Assembly (NCBI GenBank): GCA_045629585.1
Contig: JAZQRM010000062.1
Coordinates: 1 to 64,000 of the forward strand
Direction of reading: 5' to 3'
From: Taishania sp045629585
Lineage (GTDB): Bacteria; Bacteroidota; Bacteroidia; Flavobacteriales_D; Crocinitomicaceae
Length of the DNA: 64,000 nucleotides
How positions within the stretch are numbered: position 1 is the stretch's first letter; every line of letters starts with the position of its first letter. The notes under the pieces were generated by a model. It did no database searches, was not told the origin of the DNA, and saw only the letters and a program-made list of their open reading frames with translations. Below, piece after piece: positions 63,955-64,000 of the stretch. A program made the position numbers and the translations under genes.

Positions 63955-64000
63955 GAAAGCGAATAAAATGTCTTTTTTCTAACTCTTACAATGTTTACAC

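Overview
The window is an AT-rich chromosomal segment of a Bacteroidota species, most likely a member of the Flavobacteriales. The evidence is fourfold: four large secreted proteins with Por/type IX secretion (T9SS) C-terminal sorting domains, promoters with the Bacteroidota -7 element TAnnTTTG, almost no Shine-Dalgarno sequences, and syntenic blocks usual for the phylum (uppS-bamA-ompH-ompH-murI, an isolated atpD-atpC pair, coaX-barrel-lptC, and a methionine synthase split into two genes). Most of the window is housekeeping chromosome. No prophage, insertion sequence, CRISPR array or rRNA operon was seen. One tRNA gene (tRNA-Phe, GAA) and one SAM-I riboswitch are present.

Layout. 1-817 is non-coding: a composite array of 7-bp repeats containing a 72-bp core present twice, then a 20-bp palindrome and several operator-like inverted repeats ahead of a DUF5995 gene. 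1971-9395 holds thiL, a small lipoprotein, a LytTR regulator/LytS-type sensor pair, an alpha/beta hydrolase and a Xaa-Pro aminopeptidase. 9480-11716 holds an unknown small protein, a lipoprotein, an amidotransferase-like protein related to the CTP synthase C-terminus that has lost its catalytic triad, and RNase HI. 11871-12007 looks like a promoter-to-terminator small-RNA locus. 12006-15811 is the split metH under an S-box riboswitch with its own attenuator. 15888-18454 has a glycine-rich T9SS protein and tRNA-Phe. 18551-22646 runs coaX, an outer-membrane barrel, lptC, a small membrane protein and kbl. 23248-26416 is a SulP transporter, beta- and gamma-type carbonic anhydrases and a truncated haemoglobin. 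26413-31764 is the envelope block murI, two OmpH/Skp, bamA and uppS. 31901-35442 holds atpC, atpD, a LolC/E-like permease and rbfA.

The second half holds an 8-repeat GEVED/T9SS protein, an aminotransferase and an MsbA-like exporter (35615-41880). These are followed by two very large type-B T9SS proteins flanking an atypical SDR and 3-hydroxyanthranilate dioxygenase (41962-49900), then a long PurF-like enzyme and superoxide dismutase (50088-52675). Next come NifU/Mrp Fe-S assembly genes and a cytochrome b-like/cytochrome c/hflX cluster (52786-56206), and a dipeptidase with two small genes (56354-58774). The window ends with an ECF sigma factor coupled to a membrane protein with a DUF2807 domain, two paralogous barrels, and a Pit/PhoU-like phosphate uptake pair behind a promoter with Pho-box-like direct repeats (58833-63954).

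The most unusual items are the heptamer array with its 72-bp core, the inactivated glutaminase-like protein, the putative small RNA at 11907-12007, the repeated placement of the -7 element 3-7 bases ahead of ATG (predicting leaderless mRNAs), the sigma/DUF2807 fusion pair, and the direct repeats at the phosphate operon promoter. All functions are read from sequence motifs; no database search was run.
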